A program made the position numbers and the translations under genes. A stretch of DNA of 64,000 nt. It comes from WVYX01 sp039586815 (lineage in GTDB: Bacteria > Gemmatimonadota > Gemmatimonadetes > Gemmatimonadales > GWC2-71-9). Where the stretch lies: NCBI GenBank assembly GCA_039586815.1, contig JBDHJR010000001.1, forward strand, positions 1 through 64,000, read 5' to 3'. Positions 26,260-35,174 of the stretch are shown here, in pieces; positions within the stretch are counted from its first letter, which is position 1, and each line of letters starts with the position of its first letter. The notes beneath the pieces are model-generated. The model did not search any database. It saw only the letters and a list, made by a program, of their open reading frames with translations, and had not been told where the DNA came from.

Positions 26260-27582
26260 ATGAGCGACGGCACCGCCAGCGAACAGCGGGCACCCACAGC
26301 CCAGGACATCCTCGGGCGCGACAAGGATCCGCACCTCGACGAGCACAATCCGTTCGAGGCCATGATGGCTCGCTTCGACCATGCGGCGGAGCTGCTCGAC
26401 CTCGACCCAGGCATCTACCGCATACTGCGCCACCCCGAAAAGCAGCTGATCGTCTCGGTTCCGATTCAACGGGACAACGGCGATCTGGAGGTGTTCACCG
26501 GCTATCGGGTGGTGCACAACACGGCACGCGGTCCGGGCAAGGGCGGCATCCGGTTCGACCTGCGCGTCACGCTCGACGAGGTGAAGGCGCTCGCGGCGTG
26601 GATGACATGGAAGTGCGCCGTGGTGAACATCCCGTTCGGCGGGGCCAAGGGCGGCGTGGTGTGCGATCCGCCCACGCTGTCCGTGGGCGAGCTGGAGCGC
26701 ATCACCCGGCGGTTCACGGCGGCGCTCATGGACATTCTCGGACCGGAGTCGGACATCCCGGCACCAGACGTGAACACGAACGAGCGGGTCATGGCCTGGA
26801 TCATGGACACGTACTCCATGCACCAGCGCCACCCCACCACGGCCGTGGTAACCGGCAAGCCGGTGGAGATGGGCGGCTCGCTGGGGCGGCGGGAGGCCAC
26901 GGGTCGCGGCTGCATGATCGCTACGACGGAAGCCCTCAAGCACCTGGGGCTCCCGCTGCGCGGGACCAAGCTCGCGGTACAGGGCTTCGGCAATGTCGGA
27001 TCGATCGGGGCGCAGCTGTTGGAGCGGGAGGGCCTCACGGTCGTGGCGGTGAGCGACCTGTCGGGCGCCATCTACAATCCGAACGGGATCCGTGTCGAGG
27101 ACGCCATGAGCTGGGTGCGCGACCACCGCTACCTCAGCGGCTACCCCAACGCGGAGGCGATCACGGCCGAGGAGCTGTTTACACTCGACGTGGACGTCCT
27201 GCTTCCCGCCGCGGTCGAAAACGCCATTACGCGCAAGAACGCCGGCGCCGTGCAGGCGAAGATCATCTGCGAGGGAGCCAACGGACCTACCACGGCGGGC
27301 GCCGACCGCATTCTGGAGGACAAGGGCGTGTTCGTGATACCCGACATCCTGGCAAATGCCGGCGGGGTCACGGTGAGTTATTTCGAGTGGGTGCAAGACC
27401 GCATGGGGTACTTCTGGGACGAGGGCATGGTGGTGGACCGGCTCAACGGCATCATGACCAATGCTTTCCACGACGTGCTCGCGGTCTCCCAACGGCATTC
27501 GGTCAACATGCGTGTCGCATCCTACATGCTGGCCATCGAGCGCGTCGCCGCCGTACACCGGCTGCGCGGGCTGTATGCCTGA
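26260..27582 (+). CDS. gdhA: glutamate dehydrogenase (Glu/Leu/Phe/Val family)
   Basis: 440 residues. The substrate domain has the GPGKGGIRFDLRVTLDEVKAL stretch with its catalytic-site lysines (KGG and MTWKCAVVNIPFGGAKGGV). The Rossmann domain has VQGFGNVGS. The PAPDVNTNE motif and overall length fit a hexameric NAD-type glutamate dehydrogenase interconverting glutamate and 2-oxoglutarate plus ammonia. A 12-base gap separates it from lpxK, and rlmH overlaps its stop. Cofactor preference cannot be read safely by eye. Confidence 0.93.
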   Translation: MSDGTASEQRAPTAQDILGRDKDPHLDEHNPFEAMMARFDHAAELLDLDPGIYRILRHPEKQLIVSVPIQRDNGDLEVFTGYRVVHNTARGPGKGGIRFDLRVTLDEVKALAAWMTWKCAVVNIPFGGAKGGVVCDPPTLSVGELERITRRFTAALMDILGPESDIPAPDVNTNERVMAWIMDTYSMHQRHPTTAVVTGKPVEMGGSLGRREATGRGCMIATTEALKHLGLPLRGTKLAVQGFGNVGSIGAQLLEREGLTVVAVSDLSGAIYNPNGIRVEDAMSWVRDHRYLSGYPNAEAITAEELFTLDVDVLLPAAVENAITRKNAGAVQAKIICEGANGPTTAGADRILEDKGVFVIPDILANAGGVTVSYFEWVQDRMGYFWDEGMVVDRLNGIMTNAFHDVLAVSQRHSVNMRVASYMLAIERVAAVHRLRGLYA

Positions 27583-28058
27583 TGATCATCCACGTCCTGG
27601 CAGTGGGACGCGTAAAGGATGCGGCCCTGCGTGAGGCGTGCGACGAATACGCCTCACGCATCCGGCACCACCAGCGCCTCGAGATCCGGGAGGTTCGCGA
27701 GGCCGGTCGCAGGGAGCGGGACGCGGCCGGCGCACGGAGGCTCGAGGCAGAGGCGTTGCTCGACGCAGTGCCGTCGGGCAGCCACATTGTGGCACTCACA
27801 CGTGGAGGCGAAGCGCGCAGCAGTGAGGGGCTGGCCGACCTGTTGGAGCGGTGGCGGGAGCAGGCTCGCGACGTGGCCCTTGTGATCGGGGGCGCCCACG
27901 GGCTGGACGCGGCATTGCTCGACCGAGCTCACCAGCGCCTGTCCCTGTCATCCATGACGCTGCCCCACGAGCTTGCGCGCCTAGTGCTGCTGGAGCAGCT
28001 CTACCGTGCCATGACAATCCTGCGTGGTGAGCCGTACCACAAGGGACGCGAGAGATGA
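27582..28058 (+). CDS. rlmH: 23S rRNA (pseudouridine-1915-N3)-methyltransferase RlmH
   Basis: 158 residues starting in the gdhA stop. A SPOUT-class enzyme: VIGGAHGLD is the knotted SAM-binding region and the C-terminal LSLSSMTLPHELARLVLLEQLYRA, then GEPYHKG, is the family signature. It methylates pseudouridine 1915 in helix 69 of 23S rRNA on 70S ribosomes. It overlaps the next methyltransferase by 4 bases. Confidence 0.95.
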   Translation: MIIHVLAVGRVKDAALREACDEYASRIRHHQRLEIREVREAGRRERDAAGARRLEAEALLDAVPSGSHIVALTRGGEARSSEGLADLLERWREQARDVALVIGGAHGLDAALLDRAHQRLSLSSMTLPHELARLVLLEQLYRAMTILRGEPYHKGRER

Positions 28059-28777
28059 GTGAGTGGTTCGAGCAGTGGTTCGGCGAGGAGTACCTGCGGC
28101 TCTACCCGCACCGCGATGACGACGATGCCGAGCGACTCGCCAGCCTCATCGCAGAGTATGCACCGCTCGACGGTCTCCGTGTGCTGGATCTGGCCTGCGG
28201 ACCGGGAAGGCACGCGGCGCAGTTCGCCACCCGCGGAGCGCGCGTCGTGGGATTCGACCTTTCGATGCCGCTGTTGAGCCGCGCGCGGCATCGGCCGGGC
28301 CCCGCCCTGACACTGGTGCGGGGCGACATGCGCCACCTCCCTTTCCGCCCCGAGTCGTTCGACCTGGTAGTCAACCTGTTCACCAGTTTCGGCTACTTCG
28401 CCGATGACGCACAGCACGCCCTGGTACTGCGCGGAGCGGCCGACGTGCTGCGCCCCGGCGGGAGCTTCGTGCTGGACTACCTCAACGCCGAGATGGTACG
28501 GGATACGCTGGTGCCACACGAGGAGCGCCAGGTCGGTGAGCGGCGCGTGGCCGTGGAGCGAAGCATCTCCGCCGACGACCGCTTCGTCATCAAGGAGATG
28601 CACCTGGTGGATGACGGCCGCAGTTTCGTGGAGCGGGTACGATTGTTCACGCGCGAGGAGCTCGAAGCCATGGTCGAGACCGCGGGGCTCACTGTGAGCT
28701 CCCGCCTGGGGGATTACGCTGGCGGCGCGGCGTCGCCCGGCGCGCCTCGGGTGATTCTGGTGGCGGAGCGGTCATGA
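28055..28777 (+). CDS. SAM-dependent methyltransferase, substrate unknown
   Basis: 240 residues. Class I methyltransferase fold: motif I VLDLACGPGRHAAQFA, the acidic end of strand 2 in VVGFDLS, motif II VRGDMRHLPF and a DLVVNLFTSFGYF stretch typical of the Methyltransf_11/25 group. The substrate cannot be told. It lies between rlmH and bshC with 4-base overlaps on both sides, hence certainly co-transcribed with both. Confidence 0.85.
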   Translation: MSEWFEQWFGEEYLRLYPHRDDDDAERLASLIAEYAPLDGLRVLDLACGPGRHAAQFATRGARVVGFDLSMPLLSRARHRPGPALTLVRGDMRHLPFRPESFDLVVNLFTSFGYFADDAQHALVLRGAADVLRPGGSFVLDYLNAEMVRDTLVPHEERQVGERRVAVERSISADDRFVIKEMHLVDDGRSFVERVRLFTREELEAMVETAGLTVSSRLGDYAGGAASPGAPRVILVAERS

Positions 28778-30315
28778 ACCTCACCATCGAGACGACGCCC
28801 GTCGCGGCTCCCGTTGTGCTGAATGCCGCTGCGCTGGCGGCCTCGCGGAGCGTGACGCCGGACCCCGCGCTCAGTGAAGCGTGCGTGGCGCACGGCGCGG
28901 CGGGCAAGAACCTGGAGCGGCTGTTCGGGGAGGGCGCGCTCTGCGTCACCACGGGACAGCAACCCGGCCTCCTCACCGGCCCACTGTTCACCATCTACAA
29001 GGCCCTCACGACGGTCGCAGTTGCCCGGGAGCTGGAGCGTCACCTGGAGCGGCCCGTCGTGCCGCTATTCTGGGTGGCCGGCGACGATCACGATTTCCTG
29101 GAGGCGAATCACCTCTACCAGCTGACGCAGTCCGGCGAAGTGGAGCGCGTCGAGCTGAGGCACCGCGCTCCGGATGCACCGCTTCGCCCGCTCTACCAGG
29201 AGCAACTGGGACCCGAGATCCGCGGCGTCATCGACACTGTGCTCAGCGCCGCCGCCGACTCGGAGTTCCGCCCCGATGTCGCCCAGTGGGTGGAGCGTCA
29301 CTACCTCGCGGAGCAGGACTTCGCGGAGGCCTTTGCCGGGGCCGTTGCGCAACTGCTCGGCCCCTACGGGCTCGTCGTGCTGCGCTCCACCCACCCTGCG
29401 GCGAAGCGGGCGATGGCACCGCACCTGCTGGCGGCGCTCGAAGCAGCGGACGAGCTCGACCGCGGCCTTGCTGAGCGTGCTGCCGAGCTGCAGCGCGCCG
29501 GACGACCCACCCCCGTGACGGTGGGGGAGGGGGCAACGCTGGTGATGTTGCAGGACGTGCAGGGACGGGACCGCCTCATGCTACGCGACGCGGCGTACGC
29601 GACCAGGCGCTCGGGGCAAGCCTGGACCGGAGATCGGCTGCGCGCGGTGGCACAGGATGAGCCCGAGCGCCTGTCCCCCAACGTACTGCTGCGGCCCGCT
29701 GTGGAGGCAGCGCTCCTCCCGACGCTCGCCTATGTCGCCGGACCGGGCGAGCTGGAGTACTTGCCGCAGACGGAACCGATCTACCGCGTACTGGGAATCG
29801 CTCAGCAGGCGGCCGTGCCGCGCTGGTCGGGACGAGTCGTCGAAGCGCGGGTCGCAAAGGTGCTGGACAAGTACGGCATCGCCGCCGCAGACCTCACACT
29901 GCCCGAGGGGCGGCTGGAAGCCTCGTTGGTCGCGGGAGACATGCCGCAAGCGGCGCGTGACGCGTTGGTCGAGCTGCGGCGCGGCCTGCAGGAGCAATAC
30001 GGAGCGCTGGAGGCCTCTGCGGTCGAGGTCGACCAGACAATGCGCAAGGCCGTGCAATCGGCACGCAACTCCGCACTCGCCGGCTTGAGCCAGCTCGAGA
30101 AACGGCTCGTTTCACACCTCAAGAAGCGCAACGACATAGTGCTGCAGCAGCTCACCAAGGCGCGCAACAACCTCTTCCCCGAGGGCCAGCCGCAGGAGCG
30201 GATGTTCAACGTGATACCCTACCTGGCTCGGTACGGGACGCGCTTCCTGGACACCGCACTAGACGCTTGTGCCGCGGCGCTTCCCGCACTTGATGGCACC
30301 GCGCCCGACAGGTAG
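28774..30315 (+). CDS. bshC: bacillithiol biosynthesis cysteine-adding enzyme BshC
   Basis: 513 residues. The N-terminal core has TTGQQPGLLTGPLFTIYKALT and FWVAGDDHDFLEANH, both characteristic of BshC; a long coiled coil near residues 390-460 is also usual. BshC joins cysteine to GlcN-malate in the last step of bacillithiol synthesis. The other steps (bshA, bshB) are not in the window, although the GT4 enzyme at 57.2 kb belongs to the same superfamily as BshA. Bacillithiol is best known in Firmicutes, but bsh genes are reported in several diderm phyla. Confidence 0.93.
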   Translation: MNLTIETTPVAAPVVLNAAALAASRSVTPDPALSEACVAHGAAGKNLERLFGEGALCVTTGQQPGLLTGPLFTIYKALTTVAVARELERHLERPVVPLFWVAGDDHDFLEANHLYQLTQSGEVERVELRHRAPDAPLRPLYQEQLGPEIRGVIDTVLSAAADSEFRPDVAQWVERHYLAEQDFAEAFAGAVAQLLGPYGLVVLRSTHPAAKRAMAPHLLAALEAADELDRGLAERAAELQRAGRPTPVTVGEGATLVMLQDVQGRDRLMLRDAAYATRRSGQAWTGDRLRAVAQDEPERLSPNVLLRPAVEAALLPTLAYVAGPGELEYLPQTEPIYRVLGIAQQAAVPRWSGRVVEARVAKVLDKYGIAAADLTLPEGRLEASLVAGDMPQAARDALVELRRGLQEQYGALEASAVEVDQTMRKAVQSARNSALAGLSQLEKRLVSHLKKRNDIVLQQLTKARNNLFPEGQPQERMFNVIPYLARYGTRFLDTALDACAAALPALDGTAPDR

Positions 30316-30324
30316 TATCGCCGC

Positions 30325-30621
30325 ATGATCTGGCCATTCGGGCTCGCCGTTCTCGTTCTGGCACTAATGATCCCCATTCTCGTGTTCGCGTTCGACGTGC
30401 CGCGGCTGCGGAGGCGGGCGGAAGAGGCGGAGCGCCTCGCGCCCGAGTGGGAGCAGCGCCTCGAGGAACTCACCAAGCGGCTGATGGTGCTCGAGGATGA
30501 AGTCGACGATCTATCGCGCGGCGTCGACACGATGCGCGACGAGACCCAGTTCCTCCAGCGCCTGCTGGAGGATTCCGAACCGCGCGAACCGCCGCAGCGG
30601 CTCGCGCCACCCGAGCCCTAG
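30325..30621 (+). CDS. small membrane-anchored coiled-coil protein
   Basis: 98 residues. One N-terminal membrane segment (about 3-22, FGLAVLVLALMIPILVFAF) is followed by a charged heptad-rich coiled coil (28-78, RRRAEEAERLAPEWEQRL and on) and a Pro-rich end. The shape resembles PspB or small division-linked proteins, but I see no family signature. It starts 10 bases after bshC and ends 4 bases before murJ, so it is a genuine member of this operon, perhaps linked to the envelope. Confidence 0.65.
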   Translation: MIWPFGLAVLVLALMIPILVFAFDVPRLRRRAEEAERLAPEWEQRLEELTKRLMVLEDEVDDLSRGVDTMRDETQFLQRLLEDSEPREPPQRLAPPEP

Positions 30622-30625
30622 GCGC

Positions 30626-32158
30626 GTGGCGGCATCGCAGGGCCGTCTTGCGGCCCGGGTGGGCTCCGGGATTCTCCTGACCCGCATCTTGGGGTTCGTC
30701 CGGGAGCGGGTCTTCGCCCACTACTTCGGCGACGGCGCCGCCGCCGACGCGTTCCGTGCGGCACTGCGCATTCCCAACGTCATCCGCAACCTGCTGGGGG
30801 AGGGAACGCTTTCGGCTTCGTTCATCCCGGTGTACGCCGGCATGATCGAGCGGGGCGAGACCGACGACGCCAGGCGCGTCAGTTCGGTCATTGCCTCCGT
30901 CCTCGTGCTGCTGACGGCAGTGCTGGCGCTCATCGGCATCGTCCTCGCACCCGTGATAACCGACTTCGTGGCACCGGGCTTCTCCGGTGCGCGGCGCGAT
31001 CTCACCGTCACGCTCGTGCAGATCATGTTCCCCATGTCCGGGGTCATGATCCTCTCGGCCTGGTGCCTCGGCATCCTCAATACGCACCGCCGCTTCTTCC
31101 TGTCGTATGCTGCGCCCTCGCTGTGGAACATCGCGCAGATCGCAACCCTGGTGACCCTGGGCGGTCTGCTGGTCGAGCTGAGGCTCGTCGTCGCGCTTGC
31201 GTGGGGCGCGCTCGCCGGGAGCCTACTGCAGCTGCTGGTGCAGCTGCCGGCCACGCTCAGGCTCGTGGGAGGCGTCAGCTGGGGCCTCGACCTGAGCGCC
31301 CCCGGCGTGCGCAACGTGATCCGCCGCTGGGTACCGGTCATCGTGGGGGCGGGAGCGTACCAGATCTCCTCGATCGTCGACACGCAGCTCGCTTCGCTGC
31401 TCGAGCAGGGCGCCGTGGCCATCCTGGGATACGCTCAACTCGTGGCAATCCTGCCGGTATCGCTCTTTGGCATCAGCGTCGCGGCCGTGGCCCTGCCGGA
31501 GCTGAGTCGCGACGTGGTGACCGACGATACACGCCTGCTCAAGAGCCGCTTGGCGGCGGGTACGAGCCGGATCGCCTACTTCGTGTTGCCGGCCGCGGTC
31601 GCCCTCGGCGCGCTCTCCCCGCAAGTGATCGGGGCGCTGTTCCAGACCGGCGCGTTCGGGGCCACGCAGACGGCGATCGCGGCCGCGGTACTGTCGGCCT
31701 ACGCAATCGCGATTCCGGCCCAAGCATCGCTCAAGCTGTTCGCGTCCGGGCACTACGCGCGCGGCGACACCAAGACTCCGGTGCGGATCGGAATCCTCTC
31801 GGTCGTGGTTTCGGCGGTCTCGGCCTATCTGCTAATGCAGCGCTACGGGCCGGCTGGGATCGCCCTCGGAGCGGCCATCGCCGCCTGGGTCAACTCGTCC
31901 CTCAATTTCGGCATGCTGTCGCGCCGCGTGGGGCGCATTCTGGACGCGCCGGACAGAAAGGCGATGGCCGTGTCGGTGATCTCCACGGTGCCGGCTGCGC
32001 TAGCCGGCCTCGCGGTCGCGCAGGCGCTCGCTGCGCGCCCCCAGTGGCTCGCGGCGGTGTTGGCCCTGGCGGCATTCGCAGCGGTCTACGGCGCTCTCAC
32101 CCTGCTGCTGCGCCACCCCGAGGCCCGGCGCGTGTGGAGCGCGATCCGCCACCGTTAG
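30626..32158 (+). CDS. murJ: lipid II flippase MurJ
   Basis: 510 residues from a GTG. About 14 membrane segments of the MOP/MviN superfamily. Family hallmarks are GILLTRILGFVRERVFAHYFG near the start, RIPNVIRNLLGEGTLSASFIPVY, and ALPELSRD in mid-protein. It moves lipid II across the inner membrane for peptidoglycan assembly. It follows the coiled-coil gene closely and precedes uvrC by 9 bases. Confidence 0.95.
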   Translation: MAASQGRLAARVGSGILLTRILGFVRERVFAHYFGDGAAADAFRAALRIPNVIRNLLGEGTLSASFIPVYAGMIERGETDDARRVSSVIASVLVLLTAVLALIGIVLAPVITDFVAPGFSGARRDLTVTLVQIMFPMSGVMILSAWCLGILNTHRRFFLSYAAPSLWNIAQIATLVTLGGLLVELRLVVALAWGALAGSLLQLLVQLPATLRLVGGVSWGLDLSAPGVRNVIRRWVPVIVGAGAYQISSIVDTQLASLLEQGAVAILGYAQLVAILPVSLFGISVAAVALPELSRDVVTDDTRLLKSRLAAGTSRIAYFVLPAAVALGALSPQVIGALFQTGAFGATQTAIAAAVLSAYAIAIPAQASLKLFASGHYARGDTKTPVRIGILSVVVSAVSAYLLMQRYGPAGIALGAAIAAWVNSSLNFGMLSRRVGRILDAPDRKAMAVSVISTVPAALAGLAVAQALAARPQWLAAVLALAAFAAVYGALTLLLRHPEARRVWSAIRHR

Positions 32159-32167
32159 TTTTCAGTG

Positions 32168-33985
32168 ATGTCGCATACGCAGTCGGAGAAGCTCCAACGC
32201 AAGATCGCATCGCTGCCCGATCAGCCCGGCGTATACCTGTGGAAGGGTGCGCGGGGAGAGGTGTTGTACGTCGGCAAGGCGAAGCGGCTGCGGCAGCGGG
32301 TGCGCAACTACCTGGGGGACGACGCCTCGCGTGGCCCCACGCTGCGCATGCTGCTGCGCCTCATCCACGACCTGGACACGATCGTGGTGCCGTCAGAGTC
32401 GCAGGCGTTGCTGCTGGAGAACAACCTGATCAAGGAGTACCGCCCGCGCTTCAACATCCAGCTGCGGGACGACAAGAGCTATCCGCGGATCGCGGTGACC
32501 CTGGGGGAGCCCTTCCCGCGCGTCCTGGTGGTGCGCCGCCTCGACATCCCGGGGGCGCGCTTCTTCGGACCCTACACCGACGTTGGCGTGCTGCGACGCA
32601 CCCTGCGCATCATCCGCCGCCTGTTCACCGTGCGCTCCTGTCACTACGCGCTGCCCGACGAGGCACCGGAGCGGCCCTGCCTGGACTATCACATCAACCG
32701 CTGTCTCGCCCCCTGCGTAGCGTATCAGAGCGAGTCAGAGTATCGCGGCATGGTGGAGGACGTCATCACCTTCCTCGAGGGAAAGACGGTCGAGGTGCGC
32801 ACGCGCTTGCGGCAGCGGATGGAACGGGCGTCACGCCACCTCGATTACGAGCGTGCCGCTGAGATCCGCGACGCGCTGGCCTGGCTGGAGCAGCTGGAGC
32901 AGCCCCAGACCGTGGAGTTCGTAGGGGGAAGGGACACCGACGCAATTGGGTTCGCGCGTGACGGGGACGACGCAGTCGGCGTGGCGCTGCGGGTGCGCTC
33001 CGGGAAGATCATCGCCATGGAGCAGCGCTTCTATGAGAACCTGGCCGCCGCCTCCGACGATCAGATCCTCTCGACCTTTCTCGTGGGCCACTACGTGCGC
33101 GGGGAGGAGCTCGCGCCCAGGGTCGCACTGCCGTTCGCTCCTGCCGACTTCGATGCCCTGCGCGAGCTGGCCGCCGATCAGCGGTGGAGCGTGCCGCAGC
33201 GAGGCACCAACCAGCGTCTGGTCGCGCTGGCCGACCAGAACGCACGCCACCTGCTGGAGACGCTCAAGATCGAGTCGCTCGAGACCCACGAGCGGGTGGA
33301 GGATCCGGTGTACGCCCTCGGACGGGACCTGGGACTTACAGCAGTGCCACGCAGCTTCGTATGCATCGACATCTCCACCAACCAGGGACGCGACACAGTG
33401 GGCTCGCTGGTCTGGTTCGAGGCCGGACGCCCCAAGAAGAGCGAGTACCGTCGCTACAAGATCAAGGGATCCGACGAGCAGCAGGACGACTACGCCGCTG
33501 TGCAAGAAGTGGTGACCCGGTTCGTCTCTCGCCGTCAGGAGGAGGACAAGCCACTGCCGGACCTCATGCTGATAGACGGCGGCAAGGGCCAACTGGGCGC
33601 CGCCCATCAAGCTCTGCAGGAGCGGGGGCTCGAGAGCCTTCCCCTGGCGAGCCTCGCCAAGCGGGAAGAGGAGATCTTCCTCGTGGGCCGCAAGAGCAGC
33701 CTCAAGCTCCCCGCGCGGGCTCCGTCCCTGAAGCTGCTGCAGAGAGCGCGCGACGAGGCCCACCGCTTCGCGGTCGGCTACAGCCGCAAGCGCCAGGCGG
33801 CGCGCACGGTGACATCCGAGTTGCTCAACATTCCGGGCGTGGGAGAAAGGCGCCGGCGCCAACTTCTGGAGCGGTTCGGGAGCCTGGCCGGTGTGCGGAC
33901 CGCGACGCCGGAGGAGATCGCGGCTCTGCCGGGCTTCTCACTCAAGCTCGCCGACCGCATCCTCACCACCGTGAGAGGAAGATGA
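32168..33985 (+). CDS. uvrC: UvrABC excinuclease subunit C
   Basis: 605 residues from the ATG at 32168 (a GTG directly before it is also possible). Order of domains: GIY-YIG nuclease (GVYLWKGARGEVLYVGKA, 21-38), a Cys cluster region (RPCLDYHINRCLAPC), UVR motif (about 216-250), the RNase H-like 5' nuclease (CIDISTNQGRDTVGS and LMLIDGGKGQL), and C-terminal helix-hairpin-helix motifs (LLNIPGVGERRR). It makes both incisions in nucleotide excision repair. It overlaps thrC by 4 bases. Confidence 0.97.
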   Translation: MSHTQSEKLQRKIASLPDQPGVYLWKGARGEVLYVGKAKRLRQRVRNYLGDDASRGPTLRMLLRLIHDLDTIVVPSESQALLLENNLIKEYRPRFNIQLRDDKSYPRIAVTLGEPFPRVLVVRRLDIPGARFFGPYTDVGVLRRTLRIIRRLFTVRSCHYALPDEAPERPCLDYHINRCLAPCVAYQSESEYRGMVEDVITFLEGKTVEVRTRLRQRMERASRHLDYERAAEIRDALAWLEQLEQPQTVEFVGGRDTDAIGFARDGDDAVGVALRVRSGKIIAMEQRFYENLAAASDDQILSTFLVGHYVRGEELAPRVALPFAPADFDALRELAADQRWSVPQRGTNQRLVALADQNARHLLETLKIESLETHERVEDPVYALGRDLGLTAVPRSFVCIDISTNQGRDTVGSLVWFEAGRPKKSEYRRYKIKGSDEQQDDYAAVQEVVTRFVSRRQEEDKPLPDLMLIDGGKGQLGAAHQALQERGLESLPLASLAKREEEIFLVGRKSSLKLPARAPSLKLLQRARDEAHRFAVGYSRKRQAARTVTSELLNIPGVGERRRRQLLERFGSLAGVRTATPEEIAALPGFSLKLADRILTTVRGR

Positions 33986-35145
33986 CAAGCCAGACATATT
34001 CCTGGTCGCTGCACTGCTCATCCTGTTCCGCCACCGCAGGCGCGGCAGGATTGCCAACCGTCTGCCCCGACTGCGAGGCCCCGTGGCTGGTGCGCTACGA
34101 CGCTGCACCCGAGCCTGCCGTGAAGCAGCGGCTCGCCGAGCGTCCCTGGTCGATGTGGCGCTACCGCGAGTGGCTGCCGCTGCTCGAATCCGAAGAGCCG
34201 GTAACGCTGGGGGAGGGATTCACACCCTTGCTGGCGGCACCGCAGCTAGGCGAATCCCTGGGCCTGTCGGCGCTGTGGATCAAGGACGAGTCGAAGAACC
34301 CCACCGGCTCGTTCAAGGCGCGCGGGCTCTCGGCCGCCGTGACGCGGGCCAAGCTGGCGGGCGTCCCGGGGTTCACGGTGCCCACGGCTGGAAACGCCGG
34401 CGTTGCGCTCAGCGCATACGGGCGCCGCGCTGGTCTCCCGGTACGTGTGTTCGCGCCGCGCACGACACCGCCGCGCATCCTGGACCAGATTCGCGTGTTC
34501 GGCGCCGAGCTGGAGTTGCTGGACGGGCACATCGGGGACTGCGGCAAGGCCGCCAGGGCGCACGCGGCGGCGCACGGCTCGTTCGACGTGTCCACCTTGC
34601 GGGAGCCGTACCGCATCGAGGGCAAGAAGACCCTGGGCCTCGAGATCGCCGAACAGCTCGGCTGGAAGCTGCCCGACGCCGTCCTCTATCCAACTGGGGG
34701 CGGCACCGGGCTGATAGGGATGTGGCTCGCCTTCGCGGCGCTGCTGGAGGCTGGATGGGCCACGGGGCGAGCGCCGCGCCTGTACAGTGTCCAGTCCACA
34801 GGGTGCGCGCCCGTGGTGCGCGCCTTCGATGCCGGGGCGGACCGCACCGAGCCGTGGGCCGATCCTGAGACCATCGCCGCAGGCCTGCGCGTGCCGGCGC
34901 CCTTGGGAGGCCCGGTCATCCTGCGCGCTCTCGCCGAGACGGGCGGCGCCGCAGTAGCCGTCCCCGACGAGGCCCTGGAGGCCGCCGAGGGACGGATGGC
35001 ACAGCTGGAGGGCGTGGACGCATGCCCGGAAGGAGGCGCCACGCTGGCCGCGCTGGAGAGCCTGCTGGCGGACGGCCGCATCCGGCGCGACGAGTCGGTG
35101 GTGCTGTTCAATACCGGGGCCGGGTGGCTTTATCGACGAGATTGA
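33982..35145 (+). CDS. thrC: threonine synthase with N-terminal zinc ribbon
   Basis: 387 residues. The start is an ATG in the uvrC stop, with GAGAGGAA upstream. A short ribbon (CSSC about residue 10 and CPDC about residue 29) precedes a fold-type II PLP domain: the PLP lysine is in KNPTGSFKARGL, and the phosphate-binding loop is PTGGGTGLIG. It converts O-phosphohomoserine to threonine. Related PLP enzymes (threonine dehydratase) lack the N-terminal ribbon and differ around the lysine, so threonine synthase is favoured. Confidence 0.92.
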   Translation: MTSQTYSWSLHCSSCSATAGAAGLPTVCPDCEAPWLVRYDAAPEPAVKQRLAERPWSMWRYREWLPLLESEEPVTLGEGFTPLLAAPQLGESLGLSALWIKDESKNPTGSFKARGLSAAVTRAKLAGVPGFTVPTAGNAGVALSAYGRRAGLPVRVFAPRTTPPRILDQIRVFGAELELLDGHIGDCGKAARAHAAAHGSFDVSTLREPYRIEGKKTLGLEIAEQLGWKLPDAVLYPTGGGTGLIGMWLAFAALLEAGWATGRAPRLYSVQSTGCAPVVRAFDAGADRTEPWADPETIAAGLRVPAPLGGPVILRALAETGGAAVAVPDEALEAAEGRMAQLEGVDACPEGGATLAALESLLADGRIRRDESVVLFNTGAGWLYRRD

Positions 35146-35164
35146 TGGAAATTTAGGGTTTCCA
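35146..35164 (+). repeat. inverted repeat between thrC and larC
   Basis: TGGAAA (35146-35151) and TTTCCA (35159-35164) are perfect inverted arms around TTTAGGG, just after the thrC stop and 11 bases before larC. It may be an operator or weak hairpin. Confidence 0.4.
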
Positions 35165-35174
35165 GGCAGCGGCA

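Noticed and set aside
25432..27558. 708-residue minus-strand open frame
   Set aside because: Antisense to lpxK and glutamate dehydrogenase, both with conserved motifs; its own protein is His/Val/Arg-rich with no domain.
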